Below are positions 54,332 through 62,650 of a stretch of DNA of 64,000 nt, piece by piece. This stretch comes from Pseudomonas sp. ANT_H12B (lineage in GTDB: Bacteria > Pseudomonadota > Gammaproteobacteria > Pseudomonadales > Pseudomonadaceae): NCBI RefSeq assembly GCF_008369325.1, contig NZ_VOBI01000001.1, positions 310,001 to 374,000 on the forward strand, given 5' to 3'. Within the stretch, counting starts at the first letter, position 1. Every line of letters begins with the position of its first letter. The notes below the pieces were generated by a model. The model worked only from the letters and a program-made list of their open reading frames with translations, was not told the DNA's origin and ran no database searches. The position numbers and the translations under genes were made by a program.

Positions 54332-55708
54332 TCAAACCGTGTGCAAATACCAGTTGTACTCAAGGTCCGAGATGGAGTTCTCGAACTCGGCCAGCTCGCT
54401 TTCCTTGCACGCCACGAACACGTCGATGTACATCGGGTCGATGTAGCGCGACATGACTTCGCTGTCGTCCAGCTCACGCAGTGCATCGCGCAGGTTGTTC
54501 GGCAGGCTCTGCTCGTTCTGCTCGTAGCTATTGCCTTCGACCGGTGCGCCCGGCTCGATTTCGTTGGTCAGGCCGTGGTGAATACCGGCCAGCACCGAAG
54601 CCATCAGCAGGTACGGGTTGGCATCGGCGCCCGCTACGCGGTGTTCGATGCGCACGGAGTCCGGCGAACCGGTCGGCACACGTACCGCAACGGTACGGTT
54701 GTCGATGCCCCAGCTCGGCGAGTTCGGTACATAGAACTGCGCGCCGAAACGACGGTACGAGTTGACGTTTGGGCACAGGAACGCCATCTGCGCCGGCAGG
54801 GTCTCGAGCACACCGCCGATCGCGTGACGCAATGCGGCGTTCTGCTCGGGATCCTCGCTGGCAAAGATGTTGTTGCCTTCTTTGTCGAGAATCGAAATGT
54901 GCACGTGCAAACCATTGCCCGCCTGGCCCGGATACGGCTTGGCCATGAAGGTGGTGTCCATCTCGTGGTCGTAGGCGATGTTCTTCACCAGACGCTTGAG
55001 CAACACCGCGTAGTCGCAGGCCTTGATCGGGTCATTGACGTGATGCAGGTTCACTTCGAACTGCGCCGGGGCGCTTTCCTTGACGATGGCGTCAGCAGGA
55101 ATGCCCTGCTCTTTCGCGCCTTCGAGGATGTCTTGCAGGCAATCAACGTATTCGTCGAGGTCATCGATCAAATACACCTGAGTCGACATCGGACGTTTGC
55201 CGGAGACCGGCGAGCGTGGCGATTGCGGACGACCGTTCACGTTGTCCTGGTCGATCAGGTAGAACTCGAGTTCGAACGCGGCGCAAATGGTCAGGCCCAT
55301 TGCATCGAACTTGCTCACGACCTGACGCAGCACTTCACGAGGGTCAGCGAAGAACGGCTGGCCTTCGAGTTCGTGCATGGTCATTAACAATTGCGCGGTT
55401 GGGCGCTTCTGCCATGGCTCGATGCTGAGGGTATCGGGGATGGGGAAGCAGATTCGGTCTGAGTCACCGATGTCCAGACCCAGGCCGGTGCTTTCCACCG
55501 TAGAACCGTTGATGTCCAGAGCAAACAATGACGCCGGGAGGTTAATGCCTTTTTCGTAGACCTTATGAAGACTGGTGCGCTCGATGCGCTTGCCGCGCAC
55601 CACACCGTTCATATCCGCAATCAGAAGGTCGACGTACAAAACCTCAGGATATTTCTTAAGGAATGCGTTTGCTTCGTTGAGTTGAACGGTACGCAGAGGG
55701 ACCGACAT
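54332..55708 (-). CDS. puuA: Gamma-glutamylputrescine synthetase (glutamine synthetase family)
   Basis: A 458-residue member of the glutamine synthetase family. The catalytic domain shows CAAFELEFYLIDQD, PAQFEVNLHHVNDPIKACD, GNGLHVHISILDKEGNN and RIEHRVAGADANPYLLMAS. It joins glutamate to putrescine using ATP, the first step of the Puu route. The start at 55708 has AGGTG upstream. Facing it is puuD, 280 bp away, with an operator-like dyad between them. Pseudomonas carries several GlnA-like paralogues of this group (some called PauA); the exact diamine preference is unknown. Confidence 0.87.
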   Translation of the reverse strand: MSVPLRTVQLNEANAFLKKYPEVLYVDLLIADMNGVVRGKRIERTSLHKVYEKGINLPASLFALDINGSTVESTGLGLDIGDSDRICFPIPDTLSIEPWQKRPTAQLLMTMHELEGQPFFADPREVLRQVVSKFDAMGLTICAAFELEFYLIDQDNVNGRPQSPRSPVSGKRPMSTQVYLIDDLDEYVDCLQDILEGAKEQGIPADAIVKESAPAQFEVNLHHVNDPIKACDYAVLLKRLVKNIAYDHEMDTTFMAKPYPGQAGNGLHVHISILDKEGNNIFASEDPEQNAALRHAIGGVLETLPAQMAFLCPNVNSYRRFGAQFYVPNSPSWGIDNRTVAVRVPTGSPDSVRIEHRVAGADANPYLLMASVLAGIHHGLTNEIEPGAPVEGNSYEQNEQSLPNNLRDALRELDDSEVMSRYIDPMYIDVFVACKESELAEFENSISDLEYNWYLHTV

Positions 55709-55833
55709 TTTGCACCTATTAGCTGTTAATTATTATGTTCACTACCTTGTTGCGAGCCCAGTCAATCCGAAAGCCAAATTGAAGTCAATAGCGAACACTT
55801 GACCTTTAAACCTTTATTTTTTGGCCTCTTATG

Positions 55834-55847
55834 GGCACGAGAGTGCC
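55834..55847. promoter_or_regulatory. Perfect 14-bp dyad between puuA and puuD
   Basis: GGCAC-GAGA-GTGCC is a five-base inverted repeat with a four-base spacer, in an otherwise AT-rich 280-bp divergent promoter region. It may be an operator for the PuuR-like regulator. No experiment or alignment supports this. Confidence 0.4.
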
Positions 55848-55988
55848 AATTAAGCCGCGGACTACGCACAAACTCTTAAGATCGGACGCACGGCGTTTAG
55901 AATTTTTTACATGAGAGTTGTTAATTAAAATCAACAAGGCTAAGCTCCGGAAAAGCTCGTTCAAGTGTGAAACTTCGAGGTGATAAAA

Positions 55989-56750
55989 ATGGCACTCAAG
56001 CCATTGATCGGCGTTACTGCGTGCGTCAAACAGATTGGCCTGCACCCCTACCATGTCAGCGGCGACAAGTACTTGCGTGCTGTCAGCGTTGCGGCTCTGG
56101 GGCTGCCGGTGGTCATTCCTTCCCTGGGCGACCTGACTGAAATCGAGGACCTGCTCGCGCAGCTCGACGGTCTGTTGCTGACCGGCTCGCCCTCGAATGT
56201 GGAACCCTTCCACTATCAAGGCCCGGCCAGCGCTCCCGGCACGGATCACGATCCGGCGCGGGACGCCACCACCCTTCCTTTATTGCGTGCAGCCATTGCG
56301 GCGGGCGTTCCGGTGCTCGGCATCTGCCGCGGCTTTCAGGAAATGAACGTGGCGTTCGGGGGCAGCCTGCATCAGAAGGTCCACGAACTCCCGGGCATGC
56401 TCGATCACCGCGAAGCGGACAGTCCGGAGTTGGCGGTGCAGTACGCACCGGCTCATGCGGTGACTGTGCAACCGGGCGGCGTGTTTGAAGCGCTGGATCT
56501 GCCACAGGTGTTCCAGGTCAATTCGATTCACAGCCAGGGCGTCGACCGACTGGCCCCTGGCCTGCGCGCTGAAGCTGTTGCGCCGGATGGTTTGATCGAG
56601 GCGATCTCGGTCGAGCACAGCAAGGCCTTCGCCGTCGGCGTGCAATGGCACCCGGAATGGCAGGTGCTTTCAAATCCGCCCTACTTGAGTATTTTCCAGG
56701 CGTTTGGCGATGCGTGCCGGCAACGGGCGGCGTCGCGTAATACGCGCTGA
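55989..56750 (+). CDS. puuD: Gamma-glutamyl-GABA hydrolase (class I glutamine amidotransferase fold)
   Basis: A 253-residue peptidase C26-type hydrolase. The nucleophile Cys113 lies in LGICRGFQEMN and the His221-Glu223 pair in GVQWHPEWQ, as in E. coli PuuD. The N-terminal IGVTACVKQIGLHPYHVSG and the block LLLTGSPSNVEPFHY also fit. It releases GABA from gamma-glutamyl-GABA. GAGGTG precedes the ATG at 55989. It reads away from puuA, the divergent arrangement leaving the operator-like dyad between them. Confidence 0.9.
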   Translation: MALKPLIGVTACVKQIGLHPYHVSGDKYLRAVSVAALGLPVVIPSLGDLTEIEDLLAQLDGLLLTGSPSNVEPFHYQGPASAPGTDHDPARDATTLPLLRAAIAAGVPVLGICRGFQEMNVAFGGSLHQKVHELPGMLDHREADSPELAVQYAPAHAVTVQPGGVFEALDLPQVFQVNSIHSQGVDRLAPGLRAEAVAPDGLIEAISVEHSKAFAVGVQWHPEWQVLSNPPYLSIFQAFGDACRQRAASRNTR

Positions 56751-56926
56751 CTTCAAACACGACTAATCAATTTACTGCTCCGTGAGTCAGGCGGGCGTGC
56801 CTTTGCGCGTCGGTTGCTCACGTAAAAGATCAACCGCAATAACAACAAGCACGAACAGGCAGCCAGGACGGCGGTGCCGAATAAGCCCAAGCCGGGCGAT
56901 GCCAGTGAAGTAAGCGCAAATCCCAC

Positions 56927-57016
56927 TGTGGGAGCGAGCCTGCTCGCGAATGCAATGTGTCATGCGACATCAATGTTGACTGATCCACCGTTTTCGCGAG
57001 CAGGCTCGCTCCCACA
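56927..57016. repeat. REPIN: inverted REP pair (second of two near-identical copies)
   Basis: Two 24-bp arms (56927-56950 and 56993-57016) form a perfect inverted repeat. The interior has TGTGTCATGCGACATCAATG then TGACTGATCCACCG, almost the same as at 54197-54286. It lies in the 370-bp gap between puuD and the ABC ATPase gene. The remainder of that gap shows nothing I can support. Confidence 0.9.
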
Positions 57017-57120
57017 GGGGATCGCCGCAGAATTCACTGACACCGTACGGCTCGGGCTTGCAATCAACTATTAAGTCAGGCCGCGTTGGCCCGACGACTG
57101 AAACCTGTTGGGAGTTTCAC

Positions 57121-58263
57121 ATGGCAAATGCCTCCAGCATCTACAGGAAGGCTCTTGAAGGTCACCAGTCACCGAATAAGGTGCTGGTGAAAGTCGATCG
57201 CGTCACCAAGAAATTCGACGAAACCACTGCGGTGGACGATGTCTCGCTTGAGATCCATCAAGGGGAAATCTTCGCCCTGCTCGGCGGTTCCGGCTCCGGC
57301 AAATCGACCCTGCTGCGCATGCTCGCCGGTTTCGAGCGCCCGACCGAAGGGCGGATTTTGCTCGACGGTGTCGACATCACCGACATGCCGCCGTACGAAC
57401 GGCCGATCAACATGATGTTCCAGTCCTACGCGCTGTTCCCGCACATGACGGTGGCGCAGAACATTGCGTTCGGGCTGAAGCAGGATCGTCTGTCCACCAG
57501 CGAAATCGACGCCCGCGTTGAAGAGATGCTGCGACTGGTGCACATGACCCAATACGCCAAACGCAAACCGCATCAACTGTCTGGCGGTCAGCGTCAACGT
57601 GTGGCCCTGGCTCGCTCCCTGGCCAAGCGTCCGAAGCTGTTGCTGCTCGACGAACCGATGGGCGCGCTGGATAAAAAGCTGCGCTCGCAGATGCAACTGG
57701 AGTTGGTCGAGATCATCGAACGGGTCGGCGTGACTTGTGTGATGGTGACCCACGATCAGGAAGAGGCCATGACCATGGCCCAACGCATCGCCATCATGCA
57801 CCTCGGCTGGATCGCACAGATCGGCAGCCCGGTGGACATCTATGAAGCGCCGGTCAGCCGCATGGTTTGCGAATTCATCGGCAACGTGAACGCCTTCGAC
57901 GGCACCGTGGTCGAGGACCTTGAAGGTCACGCGATCATTCACAGCCCGGACCTGGAGCAGAAGATTTACGTCGGTCACGGCGTCAGCACTTCGGTGCAGG
58001 ACAAGTCGATCACCTACGCCATCCGCCCGGAAAAACTGCTGGTCAGCACCACCCAACCCGAGACCCGCTACAACTGGTCCAGCGGCAAGGTGCATGACAT
58101 CGCCTATCTCGGCGGCCACTCGGTGTTTTACGTGGAATTGCCTGGCGGCAAAGTCGTGCAGTCGTTCATGGCCAACGCCGAACGCCGTGGCGCAAGACCG
58201 ACCTGGGACGACAAGGTCTACGTGTGGTGGGAAGATGACAGCGGCGTGGTACTGCGCTCATGA
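57121..58263 (+). CDS. Polyamine ABC transporter ATPase (PotG/SpuF-type)
   Basis: A 380-residue ABC ATPase. Walker A is GGSGSGKST, the signature LSGGQRQRVALARSLAKRP, Walker B LLLLDEPMGALD, and the switch His in VMVTHDQEEAMTMAQ. The C-terminal TOBE domain (from about residue 290) is typical of carbohydrate- and polyamine-type importers. GGGAG precedes the ATG. It begins a four-gene transporter operon and drives uptake by the two permeases. Best match in order is E. coli PotG and P. aeruginosa SpuF, both for putrescine. Confidence 0.9.
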   Translation: MANASSIYRKALEGHQSPNKVLVKVDRVTKKFDETTAVDDVSLEIHQGEIFALLGGSGSGKSTLLRMLAGFERPTEGRILLDGVDITDMPPYERPINMMFQSYALFPHMTVAQNIAFGLKQDRLSTSEIDARVEEMLRLVHMTQYAKRKPHQLSGGQRQRVALARSLAKRPKLLLLDEPMGALDKKLRSQMQLELVEIIERVGVTCVMVTHDQEEAMTMAQRIAIMHLGWIAQIGSPVDIYEAPVSRMVCEFIGNVNAFDGTVVEDLEGHAIIHSPDLEQKIYVGHGVSTSVQDKSITYAIRPEKLLVSTTQPETRYNWSSGKVHDIAYLGGHSVFYVELPGGKVVQSFMANAERRGARPTWDDKVYVWWEDDSGVVLRS

Positions 58264-59174
58264 AAACACTCAATCAGCGGTTTATACGGCTGATGCCGAG
58301 TGGTCGAAAGCTCGTCATCGGGATTCCTTTCCTGTGGCTGTTCCTGTTCTTCATGCTGCCGTTCTTCCTGGTGATGAAGATCAGCTTCTCGGAAGCGGCC
58401 CTGGCCATTCCTCCTTACTCAGAGATCTACACCTTCGCCGAGCAGAAATTCCAGCTGCTGCTGAACCTCGGCAACTACACGCTGCTGACTCAGGATGAGC
58501 TGTACATCTCGGCGTATTTCGGCTCGTTGAAGGTCGCGTTTTTAAGCACGCTGATGTGTCTGGTGATCGGTTTCCCGATGGCCTATGCAATCACCAAAGC
58601 GAACAAGGAAACGCAAAACGTTCTGCTGTTGTTGATCATGATGCCGACCTGGACCGCGATCCTGATCCGCGTCTATGCGTGGATGGGCATCCTCAGCAAC
58701 AACGGTCTGCTCAACGGATTTTTGATGTGGACCGGGCTGACTGATCACCCAATCGAGATCCTCAACACCAACACGGCCGTGTATATCGGCGTGGTTTACG
58801 CCTACTTGCCGTTCATGGTGTTGCCGTTGTACGCCAACCTGGTCAAGCATGACGACAGCCTGCTGGAAGCCGCGTCTGACCTGGGTTCGAGCAACTTCAA
58901 CAACTTCTGGAAAATCACCGTGCCGCTGGCCAAGAACGGGATCATCGCCGGTTGCATGCTGGTGTTCATTCCAGTGGTCGGTGAGTTCGTGATTCCGGAA
59001 TTGTTGGGCGGCCCGGAGACCCTGATGATCGGTCGCGTGTTGTGGCAAGAGTTCTTCAATAACCGCGACTGGCCGGTGGCGTCTGCCCTGGCGGTGGTGA
59101 TGCTGTTGATTCTGATTGTGCCGATTCTGCTGTTCAACCGCAGCCAGGCCAAAGAGATGGAGGCACGGGGATGA
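58260..59174 (+). CDS. Polyamine ABC transporter permease 1 (PotH/SpuG-type)
   Basis: A 304-residue inner-membrane permease with six helices and the EAA loop EAASDLGSSNFNNFWKITVP that docks the ATPase. The N-terminus (IPFLWLFLFFMLPFFLVMKI) and the later helix VYAYLPFMVLPLYANLVKH are typical of PotB/PotH proteins. It overlaps the ATPase gene by four bases and the second permease gene by four bases. Confidence 0.9.
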   Translation: MKTLNQRFIRLMPSGRKLVIGIPFLWLFLFFMLPFFLVMKISFSEAALAIPPYSEIYTFAEQKFQLLLNLGNYTLLTQDELYISAYFGSLKVAFLSTLMCLVIGFPMAYAITKANKETQNVLLLLIMMPTWTAILIRVYAWMGILSNNGLLNGFLMWTGLTDHPIEILNTNTAVYIGVVYAYLPFMVLPLYANLVKHDDSLLEAASDLGSSNFNNFWKITVPLAKNGIIAGCMLVFIPVVGEFVIPELLGGPETLMIGRVLWQEFFNNRDWPVASALAVVMLLILIVPILLFNRSQAKEMEARG

Positions 59175-60055
59175 AACGCTTCGGATTTTCAAAGTTCATG
59201 CTGATTTTCGGCCTGTCGTTTATCTACCTGCCGATGTTGATTCTGGTGATCTACTCGTTCAACGCCTCGAAACTGGTGACCGTGTGGGGCGGCTGGTCGT
59301 TCAAGTGGTACGCCGGCCTGCTCGATAACTCGCAACTGATGGGCTCGGTGGTGCGCTCGCTGGAAATCGCCTGCTACACCGCGATTGCCGCGGTGGCGCT
59401 GGGGACGTTGGCGGCGTTTGTGCTGACGCGCGTCACACGCTTCAAGGGCCGCACGTTGTTCGGTGGTTTGGTGACGGCGCCGCTGGTGATGCCGGAAGTG
59501 ATCACCGGTCTGTCGCTGTTGCTGCTGTTCGTGGCGATGGCGCAGATGATTGGCTGGCCGATGGAGCGTGGCATCGTCACCATCTGGATCGCCCACACCA
59601 CATTCTGTGCGGCTTATGTGGCGGTGGTGGTTTCGGCGCGCTTGCGTGAGCTGGACCTGTCCATCGAAGAGGCGGCCATGGACCTCGGGGCGAAGCCGTT
59701 CAAGGTGTTTTTCCTGATCACCATTCCGATGATCGCGCCGTCATTGGCGGCTGGCGGCATGATGTCGTTTGCCCTGTCGCTGGATGATCTGGTGCTGGCG
59801 AGCTTCGTATCGGGTCCGGGCTCAACGACCCTGCCGATGGAAGTGTTCTCGGCGGTGCGTCTGGGTGTGAAGCCTGAGATCAACGCTGTGGCCAGCCTGA
59901 TTCTGTTGGCGGTATCGATTGTGACCTTCATGGTCTGGTACTTCAGCCGCCGTGCCGAAGCCACGCGCAAACGTGCGATTCAGGAAGCGATGGACCAGAC
60001 CGCCAGTGAATCGTGGCAGCAACCTAAAAAGCAAATGGTAGAAGCGACGGCCTAG
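59171..60055 (+). CDS. Polyamine ABC transporter permease 2 (PotI/SpuH-type)
   Basis: A 294-residue permease with six helices and the EAA loop EEAAMDLGAKPFKVFFLITI. It partners the preceding permease. Late helix pairs such as GGMMSFALSLDDLVLASFVS are characteristic of PotC/PotI. It is followed by a 24-bp perfect REP hairpin and then by the binding-protein gene. Confidence 0.9.
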   Translation: MKRFGFSKFMLIFGLSFIYLPMLILVIYSFNASKLVTVWGGWSFKWYAGLLDNSQLMGSVVRSLEIACYTAIAAVALGTLAAFVLTRVTRFKGRTLFGGLVTAPLVMPEVITGLSLLLLFVAMAQMIGWPMERGIVTIWIAHTTFCAAYVAVVVSARLRELDLSIEEAAMDLGAKPFKVFFLITIPMIAPSLAAGGMMSFALSLDDLVLASFVSGPGSTTLPMEVFSAVRLGVKPEINAVASLILLAVSIVTFMVWYFSRRAEATRKRAIQEAMDQTASESWQQPKKQMVEATA

Positions 60056-60070
60056 GCTGTTGAGTTAACT

Positions 60071-60163
60071 GTGGCGAGGGAGCTTGCTCCCGCTGGGCTG
60101 CGAAGCGGCCCCAACAACTTTGTGAGTGCTGCGCACTCAAGCGGGAGCAAGCTCCCTCGCCAC
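60071..60163. repeat. REPIN between permease and binding-protein genes
   Basis: A perfect 24-bp inverted repeat (60071-60094 and 60140-60163), built on GGCGAGGGAGCTTGCTCCCG, a different REP subfamily from those at 54.2 and 56.9 kb. It lies within the probable operon, so it would form a stable hairpin in the mRNA ahead of the binding-protein gene. That may limit read-through or protect the downstream part; inference only. Confidence 0.9.
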
Positions 60164-60202
60164 AGGTTTTATGTTCTATAAAAAAGAATTGGAGTTGTAC
60201 CG

Positions 60203-61300
60203 ATGAAAATGTTTGGCAGGACTCTGCTGACACTGTCCTTATTGGGCGCGATCGCCACCGGCGCCCAGGCCAATGACAAGGTACTGCGTGTCTACAACTG
60301 GTCGGATTACATAGCGCCGGACACCGTCAAGAAGTTCGAAGACGAGACCGGCATTCGCGTGACCTACGATGTGTTCGACAGCAATGAAACCCTTGAGGCA
60401 CGCCTGCTCGCGGGCAAATCCGGCTACGACATCGTCGTGCCGTCCAACAGTTTCCTGGCCAAGCAGATCAAGGCTGGTGTCTATCAGGAACTGGATAAGT
60501 CGAAGCTGCCGAACTGGAAAAACCTCAACCCGGTCCTGCTGAAAAACGCTTCCGCCAGCGACCCGGACAACGGTCACGCCTTCCCCTACATGTGGGGCTC
60601 CATCGGCATCGGTTTCAATCCGGACAAGGTCAAGGAAGTGCTGGGTGCCAACGCGCCGACGAATTCCTGGGATCTGCTGTTCAAACCGGAAAATGCTGAA
60701 AAACTGAAAGCGTGCGGTATCAGTTTTCTTGATTCACCGACAGAAATGCTGCCGGCTGCCCTGCACTATCTGGGCTACCCGGTGAATTCTCAGGACAAAA
60801 CGCAGATCGCTGAAGCGGAAGCGTTGTTCATGAAGATTCGCCCTTCGGTGGCGTATTTCCATTCGTCGAAGTACATCTCGGATCTGGCCAACGGCAACAT
60901 CTGCGTGGCGGTCGGTTACTCCGGCGACGTACTGCAAGCCAAGGCTCGCGCCAAGGAAGCCGGCGACACCGTGAAGATCGACTACAGCATTCCGAAAGAA
61001 GGCGCCGGCAGCTTCTACGACATGGTCGCCATTCCACGTGACGCTGCCAATGTCGAGAACGCCTACCTGTTCATGAACTTCCTGATGCGCCCGGACATCA
61101 TCGCCGAGATTACCAACAACATCGGCTACAGCAACGCCAACGCGGCGGCCACGCCGTTGGTGGATGAAGCGATTCGTAATGATCCGGGTTCTTACCCGTC
61201 GCAACAGGTGATGGCGACGCTGTATGCCATTCCTGATCTGCCGATTGGCGTTCAGCGGGTGATGACCCTTGGCTGGACGCGGGTAAAACTCGGTAAGTAA
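60203..61300 (+). CDS. Periplasmic polyamine-binding protein (PotF/SpuD-type)
   Basis: A 365-residue extracellular solute-binding protein with signal peptide (cleavage after GAQA). The block [20 protein letters not shown], the motif [20 protein letters not shown] and [16 protein letters not shown] match PotF and SpuD/SpuE. It delivers putrescine (or a related polyamine) to the permeases encoded upstream. Substrate choice between putrescine and spermidine cannot be read by eye. The gene ends at 61300, followed by a REP palindrome and a terminator. Confidence 0.9.
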   Translation: MKMFGRTLLTLSLLGAIATGAQANDKVLRVYNWSDYIAPDTVKKFEDETGIRVTYDVFDSNETLEARLLAGKSGYDIVVPSNSFLAKQIKAGVYQELDKSKLPNWKNLNPVLLKNASASDPDNGHAFPYMWGSIGIGFNPDKVKEVLGANAPTNSWDLLFKPENAEKLKACGISFLDSPTEMLPAALHYLGYPVNSQDKTQIAEAEALFMKIRPSVAYFHSSKYISDLANGNICVAVGYSGDVLQAKARAKEAGDTVKIDYSIPKEGAGSFYDMVAIPRDAANVENAYLFMNFLMRPDIIAEITNNIGYSNANAAATPLVDEAIRNDPGSYPSQQVMATLYAIPDLPIGVQRVMTLGWTRVKLGK

Positions 61301-61311
61301 TTCACTCGACA

Positions 61312-61346
61312 CTGATCGTTCCCACGCTCCGCGTGGGAACGATCAG
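61312..61346. repeat. Short palindromic REP element
   Basis: Two 16-bp arms (CTGATCGTTCCCACGC and its reverse complement) with a three-base loop, a perfect hairpin, 12 bp after the binding-protein stop. Same family as those at 5630 and 23207. It may protect the 3' end of the operon transcript. Confidence 0.85.
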
Positions 61347-61445
61347 TTACCGGTGCCGAAGATTTCCGTTCACGCAGCGCCTTACCACCGCTGCACTCCT
61401 ATCTGCAGAACGGCCTCACCTGGCTTCCTCGGTTAAGGTGAATTT

Positions 61446-61472
61446 GGGCGCCCTCCTCGGGCGCCTTTTTTT
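61446..61472. terminator. Rho-independent terminator after the polyamine transporter operon
   Basis: GGGCGCC, a six-base loop, GGCGCCC-type stem and seven T. It reaches the stop codon of the opposite-strand gene, so it may serve that transcript as well. Confidence 0.85.
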
Positions 61473-62010
61473 ATGATGCAACGAGCGGCCACTCGGCCAA
61501 CGCCCGGTAGCGGCCCTTATGGGATTCGAATAGGGTGAAGTGATCGGCTCGCAGATAGAACTCGGGCGGCGTCGCGGACTCTGGCACCGGCACTCGGTAA
61601 TCACGCATCAGCGTCAGATGCGGGCGGAACTCCTTGGGTGAATCTTCAAAGCCAAATGGCAGCATTGCCTGCTCCAAGGCATAAACCAACCGAAGCAACT
61701 CCGGTGATGCCTGCTCCGGAGCGAGCACCAACACCCCTGCCCTGCGCCAGACATCCAGCCGATCAAGCGCAACCCTCAAAGGCACACCCGGCGTTCGAAT
61801 ATTAGCGGCGGCCGTGCAGATATCGGCGATTTTCGCCACCTCGACAGCACCCAAAAACATCAACGTCAGATGAAAGTTTTCCACCGGTACCGGGCGTCCG
61901 CTCCTGAGCTCAAGTGCGCTACGCCATTGGGCAATGGCCCGACGTTGCTCGGGGGCGCAGTTCAGAGCAAAAAACAGTCGCTTCAACGGTTCATGGGATT
62001 CGTCGCTCAT
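61471..62010 (-). CDS. thpR: RNA 2',3'-cyclic phosphodiesterase (ThpR, 2H superfamily)
   Basis: A 179-residue 2H phosphoesterase with two HxT motifs, FHLTLMFLG near residue 50 and FRPHLTLMRD near residue 130, which form the catalytic pair. It hydrolyses 2',3'-cyclic phosphate ends of RNA and can reversibly ligate 2'-5' bonds in vitro. I chose the ATG at 62010, behind GGAGGTG. Pseudomonas copies are of this length. It is divergent from the small gene at 62071. Confidence 0.9.
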   Translation of the reverse strand: MSDESHEPLKRLFFALNCAPEQRRAIAQWRSALELRSGRPVPVENFHLTLMFLGAVEVAKIADICTAAANIRTPGVPLRVALDRLDVWRRAGVLVLAPEQASPELLRLVYALEQAMLPFGFEDSPKEFRPHLTLMRDYRVPVPESATPPEFYLRADHFTLFESHKGRYRALAEWPLVAS

Positions 62011-62070
62011 ACGTGGCACCTCCGGACATCCAAGTTATAGTTCATGCAAACGAAACAACTGGAGGGGGCC

Positions 62071-62265
62071 ATGCGCGAGATCATCAGCAAAGAGCCATGG
62101 TGGGCGGTGCCACCGAAACCCGGTCAGGATGAGTCCGAGCTGGAATGGGGGTGGCTGGTTCATTACAACGAAGGTGAGCCACGCTTCGAGTTCGTCAAAG
62201 AGCGGCCAACGGACAGCGAGATTCGCAATCGTAAGAGTTGCAGGATCACCCCCTCGCCGGAGTAA
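62071..62265 (+). CDS. Small conserved hypothetical protein
   Basis: A 64-residue soluble acidic protein beginning MREIISKEPWWAVPPKPGQD. The ATG at 62071 has a strong ribosome site (GGAGGGGG); an earlier in-frame ATG is less well placed. Many Trp residues and a central LEWGWLVHYNEGEPRFEFV suggest a small beta structure. I recognise no family. Convergent with the DUF1428 gene. Confidence 0.65.
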   Translation: MREIISKEPWWAVPPKPGQDESELEWGWLVHYNEGEPRFEFVKERPTDSEIRNRKSCRITPSPE

Positions 62266-62280
62266 TCCTGCGGTGGGTTA

Positions 62281-62634
62281 TCAAGCCTTCACGATCATTT
62301 CGAAACCGCCGAAGATCATCCTCTGGCCATCGAATGGCATCGCGTTCATGTCCGGTTGTATCCGCGGATCGGACATCACCTTTTCCATCCCGGTATCACG
62401 GGTGGCCTTATCGGGCCAGATGATCCACGAAAACACCACGGTTTCGTCGTCCTTGAGTTTCACGGCCATGGGAAACGACGTCACCTTGCCATCAGGCACG
62501 TCGTCACCCCAGCATTCGGCAAGGCTGAGCGCACCGTGCTCGATGAAAACGGCGGCGGCGGATTCGGCGTGTTGCTTGAACTTTTCGCGATTGGCGGTGG
62601 GTACGGCAATAACAAAACCATCTACATACGACAT
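62281..62634 (-). CDS. DUF1428 family protein
   Basis: A 117-residue protein recognised as DUF1428 by MSYVDGFVIAVPTANREKFK, CWGDDVPDGKVTSFPMAVKL and FSWIIWPDKATRDTGMEKVM. The fold is a ferredoxin-like dimer related to small monooxygenases, but no reaction is established. Soluble, no signal peptide. It lies just downstream of the lipoprotein gene on the same strand, 16 bp away, so the two may be co-transcribed. Confidence 0.85.
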   Translation of the reverse strand: MSYVDGFVIAVPTANREKFKQHAESAAAVFIEHGALSLAECWGDDVPDGKVTSFPMAVKLKDDETVVFSWIIWPDKATRDTGMEKVMSDPRIQPDMNAMPFDGQRMIFGGFEMIVKA

Positions 62635-62650
62635 GGTCGTTCTCCTTGGG

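Noticed and set aside
55830..55850. A reverse-strand TTGGCAC considered as a sigma-54 promoter of puuA.
   Set aside because: The -12 element at the right distance reads TGCC rather than TTGC; the symmetric dyad explains the bases better.
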